DNA from: Acidimicrobium sp.
GTDB taxonomy: Bacteria > Actinomycetota > Acidimicrobiia > Acidimicrobiales > Ilumatobacteraceae
Assembly (NCBI GenBank): GCA_003535455.1
Contig: DOHD01000053.1
Location: forward strand, 1 to 8,171
Direction: 5' to 3'
DNA: 8,171 nt
Within the stretch, counting starts at the first letter, position 1. Each line of letters starts with the position of its first letter. A program made the position numbers and the translations under genes. The notes below the pieces were generated by a model that saw only the letters and a program-made list of their open reading frames with translations, ran no database searches and was not told where the DNA came from. Below are positions 1 to 6,021 of this stretch, in pieces.

Positions 1-143
1 CTCGCCGGCGCCAAGTCATCAAAAAGTCGGACGGCGATTACTGCGCCGCAATATTGTCCGAACGCCGAGACGACGAAAAGAAGTTCGGGCGGCGCGGTAT
101 TTGCGAAACGATTCAGCCCGCGTGATGCGGCGTTAGAACTCAA
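1..143 (-). CDS. EamA/RhtA-like membrane transporter, N-terminal fragment (3' part beyond window)
   Basis: This is a short open frame of 47 codons that runs off the left edge. It begins at a TTG (143 to 141) that overlaps the TGA stop (142 to 140) of the aldolase gene in a TTGA arrangement, which suggests translational coupling. The fragment starts MSSNAASRGLNRF. From about residue 20 it has a hydrophobic stretch with PPELLFVVSAFGQYCGAV and then AVRLFDDLAPA. This matches the first transmembrane helix of EamA/DMT-superfamily transporters of the RhtA kind (hydrophobic helix, small-residue GA, then a LF..(L/V).P turn). Those proteins are inner-membrane exporters of amino acids or other metabolites with ten helices and about 290 residues, so about 85% would lie outside the window. 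No clear Shine-Dalgarno sequence precedes the TTG. The family call rests on one helix and its flank. The substrate cannot be told. Confidence 0.6.
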   Translation of the reverse strand, partial: MSSNAASRGLNRFANTAPPELLFVVSAFGQYCGAVIAVRLFDDLAPA

Positions 144-964
144 TCGAAAAGATCTGGATCAGTGCGACAGATTTCTTCCCATAGGGGCTGAAACTGCAGC
201 CAACCCGCGGCCGGAAACGCGGTGAGATCGCGCGTGTAACTTGCGACCTCGTGAGAAATAAGTTTTGGCGTGCCGGCGGCCTCGGCCATCAGTTGTGCTT
301 GGCAGGTTCGCTCCATGGTTATGAACCAAAATGCTGCTGCATCAACCGTGTCGCTGACGGTGAACAACCCGTGATTTTGATGAATTGCTGCTTTGCCTTT
401 CGGAAACTTCGCCGCGATTTCTTGACCCGCGGCAACCTCAAAAACGACGGCCCCACCTTGCTCGGTGATCACGGTGTGATCTTCGTAGAAGTAACACGAG
501 TCTTGGGTTATCGGGTCGAGTTTGCGTCCGAGTGACGACCATGATTTGCCGAACGGTGAATGCGCATGCGCCGCCGAAATTACATCGGGGCGTGCCTGAT
601 GAATTGCCGCGTGAATGCAAAACGCCGCTCGGTTGACTGGTTGTGAACCGTAAACCACATCACCATCGTGATTGACGAGAATCAAATCACTGACTCGCAT
701 GTAACGAAAACTTTTGGCAAAAGGATTGACCCAGAAGTGATCTGTGAACTCTGGGTCGCGCACCGTGATATGGCCGGCGACACCTTCGCCAAAACCAAGT
801 CGACCGAAAATTCGCATCGCGCCCGCGAGTTTTTCTTTGCGATGTTGACGCTCTTGTTCGACGGTTGCAAATTTCGGTGGCGCGAGTTGTGTGGTTGTTT
901 TTGGCGTCAGCTCGACGCCGTCGATCGACTTTTTGGTGCCGGTTTGATTTTCGATGATTGCCAT
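140..964 (-). CDS. Class II aldolase/adducin family protein, catalytic Glu position replaced
   Basis: A 274-residue cytosolic protein of the class II (zinc) aldolase/adducin fold. An N-terminal tail of about 40 residues precedes the domain. H133 and H135 in the HAH motif and H198 in QNHG match the three zinc-binding histidines of L-fuculose-1-phosphate aldolase. Counting 19 residues back from the first HAH histidine, where FucA has its catalytic glutamate (E73), this protein has A114 in the segment VNRAAFCIHAA. It therefore resembles the adducin-like subgroup with GSQPVNRAAF and LDPITQDSCYFYEDH motifs rather than a proven sugar-phosphate aldolase. A metal-dependent lyase or decarboxylase role is possible, and the substrate is unknown. 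The ATG at 964 lies 9 bases after the TAA of the AceE-like gene, with only a weak GAAG upstream, so it is probably co-transcribed and coupled. Its stop overlaps the start of the transporter fragment. The family call is firm; the function is open. Confidence 0.9.
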   Translation of the reverse strand: MAIIENQTGTKKSIDGVELTPKTTTQLAPPKFATVEQERQHRKEKLAGAMRIFGRLGFGEGVAGHITVRDPEFTDHFWVNPFAKSFRYMRVSDLILVNHDGDVVYGSQPVNRAAFCIHAAIHQARPDVISAAHAHSPFGKSWSSLGRKLDPITQDSCYFYEDHTVITEQGGAVVFEVAAGQEIAAKFPKGKAAIHQNHGLFTVSDTVDAAAFWFITMERTCQAQLMAEAAGTPKLISHEVASYTRDLTAFPAAGWLQFQPLWEEICRTDPDLFD

Positions 965-973
965 AACTTCAGG

Positions 974-3346
974 TTACGACAATGCCAGCAACGCGGCGTT
1001 GACGAGCTGTTCGGGAAGCAGGTCAAAAGTGCCATAAAGTTCGGCGATTGTGCCAGATTGACCGAATTCGTCAACCCCGACAGGCACCGTGCGTGCACCA
1101 AAAACCGAACCCAACCAAGCCAACGAATGGCTCGCCGAATCTTGCACCGTGAGTATCGGAAGTCGTCGCTCTGATTCATCGAGTAGCACACCGAGGTGAC
1201 CGACATCGCGGGTTGTTACGCCGTTGCGAGTTGCATTTTGTTGTGCGGTTCGCCAGCCACGATAAATGCGATCGGGTGAGCAAATGTCGAGCACCAGTGC
1301 GTTGATACCCTCAGCCTCAAGAAGTTTCGCTGCGGCGAATGCTTCGGGCACGACACTGCCGGTAGCGGCGATCACCAGATCTGCAGCGCGACCCTGACTT
1401 GGCACACAAAGTCGATAGCCGCCTGCGAGTACATCGGCGCGCAATGCATCGGCACCGCGTTTGGTCATAAGTTCTTCGAACGGCGTCTGATCGATAGGTC
1501 GCGTCGAAAGTCGCAGATACATGCTGTCGCCATCAGGTTGACTGAGGCGATCGAGGCCGTTGCATATCAACCAGTCGAGGGTGCGCGCGAAACACGGTTC
1601 GGCGTATGTCATATTCGGCAACTCAAGACCCAGTGATGTTGTCACCGTGCTTTGATGTGCGCCACCTTCAGGCGCAAGCGTCACACCCGACGGTGTGCCG
1701 ACCAATATAAATTTTGCGCCGTTGTAGAGCGCATAGATGAGTGCGTCAAGGCCACGACAAACAAACGGATCATAAACGGTGCCGATTGGCAATAAGTGCT
1801 CGCCATGAAGTTCATGGCCGAGCCCGAAAGCGTGCAACGCCAAGAACAAGTTCATTTCGCTGAGGCCGAGCTCGACGTGTCGACCCTGCGGGCCTTCGTT
1901 CCAGCGCAGCAATCTGTCGTCGCCCAAATAGTTTGGTTGCTCATCAGAACTGAACACGCCGAACTTGTTGATCCATCCGCCGAGATTCGTGCTGACGCTG
2001 ACATCGGGCGACATCGTGACCATTCGCTCGGCAACTTCGGGTATCGCACCGAGACCAGTCAAGAGTCGACCAAAAACTTCTTGGGTCGAAATTGGTTTTT
2101 TGCCGATTGCCAAACTGACTTCATGCGGTACTTTGAGCAATGGTCTGTCGGGTAATTTTTTGTTGTTGATGTCGCCACCTACGGCGCGACAAACACGATC
2201 TTCTTCGCTGTCGCGAGTGAATTGATCCCATTCGGTGTCAAGTGTCAAACCGTTGCGTTGGCGCAAATCGTTGATCTGCGACTCTGAAAGCAGAGCCGCA
2301 TGGTTAAGTGGGTCGCCAGCAATCGGCAACCCCCAGCCTTTTACGGTGTAGGCGAAAACGACACTTGGTTTGTCTGTGACAAGGTCGCACTCGCGATAAG
2401 CGTCGAGCAACATTTCGATGTCGTGTCCGCCGAGGTTTTGCACGAGTGGTGCAAGATCGTCGTCTGAAACATCGTTGACAAACGCGACGACCTCGCTCGG
2501 TGCGCCGTCTAAAAATTTTTCGCGAAGAGCCGAACCCTGCAGGGCGAACAAACTCTGATAGCGCTCGTTCGACATGTCGTCGATGTAGGTGCGCAGCGAT
2601 TCGCCGCCTGGTTGAGCAAATGCTGTTTGCAATTTGTGACCATATTTGGCTTCGATTACATGCCAGCCAGCGTCGGCAAAAAAGCCTGCAAGCTTTTTGA
2701 TTTTCATACCGGGCACAACGCGGTCGAGACTTTGTCGGTTGGCGTCGACAATCCACATCACATTGCCGAGACCTTGAAGTGATGGGTCGGCGATGGCCTC
2801 CCAGATGTTGCCTTCGTCAAGTTCTGCATCGCCGACGAGGGCGATGAATCGCGCCGCGGGTCGTGGCGTGAAATGCGAATCAATGTAACGACGCACCATC
2901 GATGCAAACAAAGGCGCAACCGCGCCGAGACCCACTGAACCCGTCGAGAAGTCGGCGACGTCAGGATCTTTCGTTCGACTCGGATAACTTTGCAAACCGC
3001 CGAGCGTGCGCAACCGTTTTAGATAAGACTTGTCGAGTTCACCGGTGAGATATTTGATCGCGTGAAAAATTGGTGAAGCGTGAGGTTTGACAGCAACTTT
3101 GTCATCGCCATTCAAATGACCAAACCAAAGTGAAGTCATGATGCTGACAACAGAGGCACTGCTTGCCATGTGGCCGCCGACTTTTACATTGAACTCGGCG
3201 TCTCTGTCGCCTGGTGCAGGCGCAATTTCGCGTTCACGATTTGCGAAGTCGACCATGCGCACTGCAAGCCAAAGAACTCGTTGTTGAATTCGTTCGAGCA
3301 CATCGATGTCGGCGAGGTTTTCTTGTCCCACTGCTCTTTTGCCCAT
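974..3346 (-). CDS. AceE-like thiamine-diphosphate E1 / transketolase-superfamily enzyme, short form
   Basis: A 790-residue protein collinear with the homodimeric pyruvate dehydrogenase E1 (AceE). Its segments match GGHMASS (57 to 63), GLQSYPS (117 to 123), GAGWHVI-like (226 to 231), LGGHDIEML (305 to 313) and YTVKGWGLP (333 to 341). The thiamine-diphosphate/Mg motif is GDAELDEGN starting at G172-D173, with DAN at 201 to 203. The spacing equals that of E. coli AceE GDG...NCN, but the third Gly is Ala174 and the first Asn is Asp201. E497 (GLSE) fits the catalytic cofactor-activating glutamate, and H564 lies in the second-half active-site loop. The order is a thiamine-binding N-terminal half, a pyrimidine-binding domain (about 420 to 620) and a transketolase C-terminal domain (about 640 to 790). 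AceE is usually 885 to 930 residues, so this is about 100 shorter. No E2 or E3 gene is adjacent. It may be a 2-oxo-acid dehydrogenase E1 or a transketolase-like enzyme of unknown substrate. The ATG at 3346 has no Shine-Dalgarno sequence. Confidence 0.85.
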   Translation of the reverse strand: MGKRAVGQENLADIDVLERIQQRVLWLAVRMVDFANREREIAPAPGDRDAEFNVKVGGHMASSASVVSIMTSLWFGHLNGDDKVAVKPHASPIFHAIKYLTGELDKSYLKRLRTLGGLQSYPSRTKDPDVADFSTGSVGLGAVAPLFASMVRRYIDSHFTPRPAARFIALVGDAELDEGNIWEAIADPSLQGLGNVMWIVDANRQSLDRVVPGMKIKKLAGFFADAGWHVIEAKYGHKLQTAFAQPGGESLRTYIDDMSNERYQSLFALQGSALREKFLDGAPSEVVAFVNDVSDDDLAPLVQNLGGHDIEMLLDAYRECDLVTDKPSVVFAYTVKGWGLPIAGDPLNHAALLSESQINDLRQRNGLTLDTEWDQFTRDSEEDRVCRAVGGDINNKKLPDRPLLKVPHEVSLAIGKKPISTQEVFGRLLTGLGAIPEVAERMVTMSPDVSVSTNLGGWINKFGVFSSDEQPNYLGDDRLLRWNEGPQGRHVELGLSEMNLFLALHAFGLGHELHGEHLLPIGTVYDPFVCRGLDALIYALYNGAKFILVGTPSGVTLAPEGGAHQSTVTTSLGLELPNMTYAEPCFARTLDWLICNGLDRLSQPDGDSMYLRLSTRPIDQTPFEELMTKRGADALRADVLAGGYRLCVPSQGRAADLVIAATGSVVPEAFAAAKLLEAEGINALVLDICSPDRIYRGWRTAQQNATRNGVTTRDVGHLGVLLDESERRLPILTVQDSASHSLAWLGSVFGARTVPVGVDEFGQSGTIAELYGTFDLLPEQLVNAALLALS

Positions 3347-3381
3347 TCGTCAATTATGGCTTATCGTGAGAGGTCTTGACT
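3347..3381. promoter_or_regulatory. Short divergent promoter region between AceE-like gene and RidA gene
   Basis: Only 35 bases separate the two divergent start codons. On the minus strand a -10-like CATAAT (3358 to 3353) ends 6 bases before the ATG of the AceE-like gene. With no Shine-Dalgarno sequence there, this is the spacing expected for a leaderless transcript starting at the ATG. On the plus strand the -10 candidates (AATTAT at 3352, TATCGT at 3362) are weak. No convincing -35 box is seen for either direction. A short inverted repeat, GTCAA (3349 to 3353) and TTGAC (3376 to 3380), brackets the region and could be an operator half-site pair or chance. Promoter placement is inference. 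Confidence 0.4.
3368..3373 (+). promoter_or_regulatory. Shine-Dalgarno site for the RidA-family gene
   Basis: GAGAGG lies 8 bases upstream of the ATG at 3382 but only 2 bases from the in-frame TTG at 3376. The spacing decides in favour of the ATG, giving a protein of 138 rather than 140 residues. Confidence 0.6.
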
Positions 3382-3798
3382 ATGCCACGCGAACTTAAAC
3401 CCACCGCGATGGCGCCACCAGCGGCCGCTTACGCGCATGGCGTGCAGGTGCCAGCAGGTCATGAATTAATCGTCACCTCCGGGGTGGTGCCGACACGCAT
3501 CGATGGCAGCGTGCCGGCAAACATCGACGAACAGGCGAACGTCGTTTGGCAAAATATTTTTGCGATTCTCGCCGACGGCAACATGGGTGCTCGCGACATC
3601 GTTTCGGTGACGACTTATGTCGTGCATTCGACCGACTCTGTCGTGATGGCGACGCGCCTGAAACTAGTGATGAATGCTCGTGATGCTGCTTTAAATGGTC
3701 ACTTAGCGGCGAGCACACTTGTCACCGTGCCTGCGCTGGCGCGACCCGAGTGGCTGGTAGAAATCGCTGTGCTCGCGGCGAGGCAACCAAACTCGTAG
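3382..3798 (+). CDS. RidA/YjgF/YER057c/UK114 family protein
   Basis: A 138-residue single-domain protein of the usual RidA size, expected to be a cytosolic homotrimer. Family marks in order are a LIVTSGVVP strand, [13 protein letters not shown] helix, [11 protein letters not shown] strand, the [14 protein letters not shown] segment and the C-terminal LVEIAVLAA strand. RidA enzymes hydrolyse reactive enamine/imine intermediates such as 2-aminoacrylate and 2-aminocrotonate, the latter yielding 2-oxobutyrate. In E. coli RidA the key arginine (R105) sits 8 residues before the first E of the EIE motif. Here that position is Leu119 and an Arg (R121) sits 6 before E127. It may therefore belong to a Rid subgroup without the classical imine deaminase residue, unless the loop is simply realigned. 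An ATG start is preferred over the TTG at 3376. The gene heads a two-gene unit with the mutase subunit 16 bases downstream and is divergent from the AceE-like gene. Confidence 0.88.
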   Translation: MPRELKPTAMAPPAAAYAHGVQVPAGHELIVTSGVVPTRIDGSVPANIDEQANVVWQNIFAILADGNMGARDIVSVTTYVVHSTDSVVMATRLKLVMNARDAALNGHLAASTLVTVPALARPEWLVEIAVLAARQPNS

Positions 3799-3814
3799 CC
3801 TTGAGATTGCATTT

Positions 3815-5389
3815 ATGACTGACAAGACCACAGACTCTGGCATCGAAGTTCAGCCGTTGTATTCGGCGAAGTCGCTCGGTGGTTTTGACGAGTCGGCAAA
3901 GTTGGGTGTGCCGGGTGAAGCGCCATATACGCGAGGAATCTACAAAACGATGCATCGCGACCGTTTGTGGACGATGCGTCAATACGCGGGTTTTGGCACC
4001 GCGGCCGACACGAACGAACGATTCAAGTTTTTGTTGAACGCTGGTCAAACAGGTTTGTCGTGCGCGTTCGACTTGCCGACGCAAATGGGTTACGACAGTG
4101 ATCATCCGCGTGCGGCGGGCGAGGTCGGCAAAGTCGGCGTGGCGATCGATTCAATCGAAGACATGCGAGTGTTGCTCGCTGATCTTCCGCTCGACAAAGT
4201 TACGACATCGATGACGATTAATTCGACGGCGGCAGTGCTGTTGCTGCTCTATGAACTAGTCGCCGAAGAGCGTGGTGTTGCTTCGACCGAAATATCGGGA
4301 ACGATTCAGAACGACTTGCTGAAAGAATATATTGCGCGTGGAACTTATATTTATCCGCCGCGACCGTCGATGCGCATCATCACGGATATTTTTGCGTATT
4401 GCGCCAAGCATGTTCCGAAGTGGAACACGATTTCGATTTCTGGGTATCACATTCGCGAGGCGGGCTCGACCGCGGTTCAAGAACTTGCGTTTACTTTGTC
4501 GAACGCGATTGCGTATGTTCAGGCTGCGGTTGATTCGGGTCTTGATGTCGATGACTTTGCACCACGTCTGAGTTTCTTCTGGAACGGCCACAATAATTTC
4601 TTCGAAGAGGTCGCAAAATTTCGTGCGAGCCGACGCATGTGGCACGAGATCATGTCGAAGCGATTCGGGGCCAAGAATCCGGCAAGTTTGTTGATGCGCT
4701 TTCACACCCAAACTGGTGGCTCAACATTGACCGCGCAGCAGCCGCAGAACAACATCGTGCGCGTCGCGGTGCAGAGCATGGCCGCAGTCTTGGGTGGCAC
4801 GCAGAGTCTGCATACCAACGGTTTTGATGAGGCGTTGAGTTTGCCGACCGAAGATGCCGCTCGCATCGCCTTGCGCACCCAGCAAATAATTGGCTACGAG
4901 AGTGGTGTCACCGACACGCCAGATCCGCTTGCTGGTTCGTATTATGTCGAGTCTTTGACCAACGAAGTCGAACGATTGGCATGGGAGTACATCGAGCGCA
5001 TCGAACAAATGGGTGGCGCGGTGCAGGCTATTGAATCGGGTTTTCAGGTGGGCGAGATTGAAGAGTCGGCATATGCGTATACGAAATCGATCGAAGATGG
5101 TTCGCGAGTTTTGGTTGGTGTCAACAAGTTCGTCGCCGAATCAGAACCGAAGTTTGTGCCCAAAAAAGTCGACCCCGAACTTGAGCGAAGCCAGATTGCC
5201 AGGGTGGCGAAATTGCGTGCTTCGCGTGATCAAGTGGCCGTTACTAAAGCGCTCGAGAAGTTGAAGAGCGCGGCACTTAAGAGCGACAATTTGCTGTATC
5301 CGATGAAAGATGCGTTGCGGGTCAACGCGACACTGGGTGAAGTCAGCGACATTTTGCGCGAGGTTTTCGGCGTCTACCAGCCCAGCTAA
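3815..5389 (+). CDS. Acyl-CoA mutase large (alpha) subunit, methylmalonyl-CoA mutase type, without B12 domain
   Basis: A 524-residue substrate-binding TIM-barrel subunit of coenzyme-B12-dependent acyl-CoA mutases. Typical segments are [10 protein letters not shown] (37 to 46), [12 protein letters not shown] (52 to 63), [16 protein letters not shown] (84 to 99), [12 protein letters not shown] (206 to 217), [36 protein letters not shown] and [20 protein letters not shown]57 (RQYAGF), R175 (ARGTYIY) and H212 match Y89, R207 and H244 of Propionibacterium methylmalonyl-CoA mutase. Isobutyryl-CoA and 2-hydroxyisobutyryl-CoA mutases instead have Phe or Ile and Gln at the first two positions. The role is thus most likely (R)-methylmalonyl-CoA to succinyl-CoA. 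No C-terminal DxHxxG cobalamin domain is present, so a separate small B12-binding subunit of about 130 to 140 residues is needed, and it is not adjacent. Its ATG follows the RidA stop by 16 bases with a weak GAGA upstream. It is probably co-transcribed with the RidA gene. Confidence 0.92.
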   Translation: MTDKTTDSGIEVQPLYSAKSLGGFDESAKLGVPGEAPYTRGIYKTMHRDRLWTMRQYAGFGTAADTNERFKFLLNAGQTGLSCAFDLPTQMGYDSDHPRAAGEVGKVGVAIDSIEDMRVLLADLPLDKVTTSMTINSTAAVLLLLYELVAEERGVASTEISGTIQNDLLKEYIARGTYIYPPRPSMRIITDIFAYCAKHVPKWNTISISGYHIREAGSTAVQELAFTLSNAIAYVQAAVDSGLDVDDFAPRLSFFWNGHNNFFEEVAKFRASRRMWHEIMSKRFGAKNPASLLMRFHTQTGGSTLTAQQPQNNIVRVAVQSMAAVLGGTQSLHTNGFDEALSLPTEDAARIALRTQQIIGYESGVTDTPDPLAGSYYVESLTNEVERLAWEYIERIEQMGGAVQAIESGFQVGEIEESAYAYTKSIEDGSRVLVGVNKFVAESEPKFVPKKVDPELERSQIARVAKLRASRDQVAVTKALEKLKSAALKSDNLLYPMKDALRVNATLGEVSDILREVFGVYQPS

Positions 5390-5411
5390 TCGGTTTGTCA
5401 TCTTGAAACTT

Positions 5412-5449
5412 TGTGCCGCGGCGCATTGAGCTACGGCACACGAGCTCAA
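5412..5449. terminator. Interleaved inverted repeats between convergent genes, possible bidirectional terminator
   Basis: Two perfect 7-bp inverted repeats lie in the 63-base gap between the mutase stop and the nitroreductase stop. Repeat A is TGTGCCG (5412 to 5418) with CGGCACA (5434 to 5440). Repeat B is TTGAGCT (5426 to 5432) with AGCTCAA (5443 to 5449). The arms alternate A-B-A-B, so the two hairpins are mutually exclusive or, less likely, form a pseudoknot. The B hairpin is followed on the plus strand by AATTTAG, a poor U-tract. Terminator function is inferred from position between convergent genes. Confidence 0.45.
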
Positions 5450-5452
5450 AAT

Positions 5453-6010
5453 TTAGTCAGTGATAATTTTGATTGTCGCGGGCGGTCGTTCGATCGGTGG
5501 TGCTTGGCGTTGTGGATGCCCGAGGTAAATCATCGCCGTGATGTGCGTGTTCGGTTTGAAGTTGCAAAAGTTTGCAACGTCATCATTTGCCCCTTTCGGG
5601 CAACTCGACCAAAAACTTGCCAAGCCGAGCGAGGTTGCACCGAGCAAAATGTTTTGAATACCGGCTGAAACTGCGTCGCGATTTTCTTGCGTTCGTAACT
5701 GCGTGTCGCCTGGTTCTGTGCCGACAATCAGAATGACCGGCGCACGTTGAAATTTTGTGCGTGCCTTGGCGACTTTTTCGGGTTTGTCGCCATCGCGTGC
5801 CATCGCATCCGCCACACAATTGCTGAGTCGTTCGCGGGCGTTACCCGAGACGGCGGCGAACATCCAAGGAAACGTCAGTTTGTGATTCGGCGCCCACATC
5901 GCCAAGTCGCAAAGTTGTTCGATGACGCCATCTTCGAGTGCGCGATCTTTGTCGACCATCATGTCTGTGCGCCGCGCCCGCACCAGTTCTCTCAATTCAT
6001 CAAACTTCAT
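5453..6010 (-). CDS. Nitroreductase family protein, YdjA-like
   Basis: A 185-residue FMN-dependent oxidoreductase of the nitroreductase superfamily, closest in remembered pattern to E. coli YdjA. Matching features are an RARR segment (11 to 14) for FMN phosphate, WAPNHKLTFPWMFAAV (39 to 54, the YdjA APDHK..QPW motif), a GNARERLS segment (57 to 63), a helix with AVSAGIQNILLGATSLGLASFW (113 to 134) and IYLGHPQ (161 to 167) near the end. Members use NAD(P)H to reduce nitro groups, quinones or other acceptors as cytosolic dimers. The natural substrate here is unknown. The ATG at 6010 fits the family N-terminus. The reading frame stays open upstream to 6421, but that part is out of frame with dapD and has no family similarity. 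The gene follows dapD by 11 bases with no Shine-Dalgarno sequence, so it is probably the last gene of the lysS-dapD unit. Confidence 0.88.
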   Translation of the reverse strand: MKFDELRELVRARRTDMMVDKDRALEDGVIEQLCDLAMWAPNHKLTFPWMFAAVSGNARERLSNCVADAMARDGDKPEKVAKARTKFQRAPVILIVGTEPGDTQLRTQENRDAVSAGIQNILLGATSLGLASFWSSCPKGANDDVANFCNFKPNTHITAMIYLGHPQRQAPPIERPPATIKIITD

Positions 6011-6021
6011 CGTGAATTGGT

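Noticed and set aside
1..222. Plus-strand frame open from base 1 to the TGA near 222
   Set aside because: It has no family features and overlaps the aldolase C-terminus. The minus-strand frame over 1 to 143 gives a convincing membrane-helix pattern instead.
668..1174. 168-codon plus-strand open frame
   Set aside because: It is antisense to the aldolase and AceE-like genes, both of which have clear family matches. The translation has no recognisable domain and is Arg-, Cys- and Phe-rich like other shadow frames here.
1796..2155. 119-codon plus-strand open frame antisense to the AceE-like gene
   Set aside because: The opposite strand encodes conserved E1 segments throughout this stretch, and this frame shows no motif or ribosome binding site.
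3376..3381. TTG at 3376 as the start of the RidA gene
   Set aside because: GAGAGG would be only 2 bases away, whereas it is 8 bases from the ATG at 3382.
4256..4711. 151-codon minus-strand open frame within the mutase gene
   Set aside because: It is a shadow of the well-conserved mutase barrel. Its translation is Arg/Asn-rich with no family features.
5412..5449. Stable H-type pseudoknot or riboswitch
   Set aside because: The arm order would allow it, but a 2-base loop would have to span a 7-bp stem. The element lies downstream of stop codons on both strands. Alternative hairpins are more likely.
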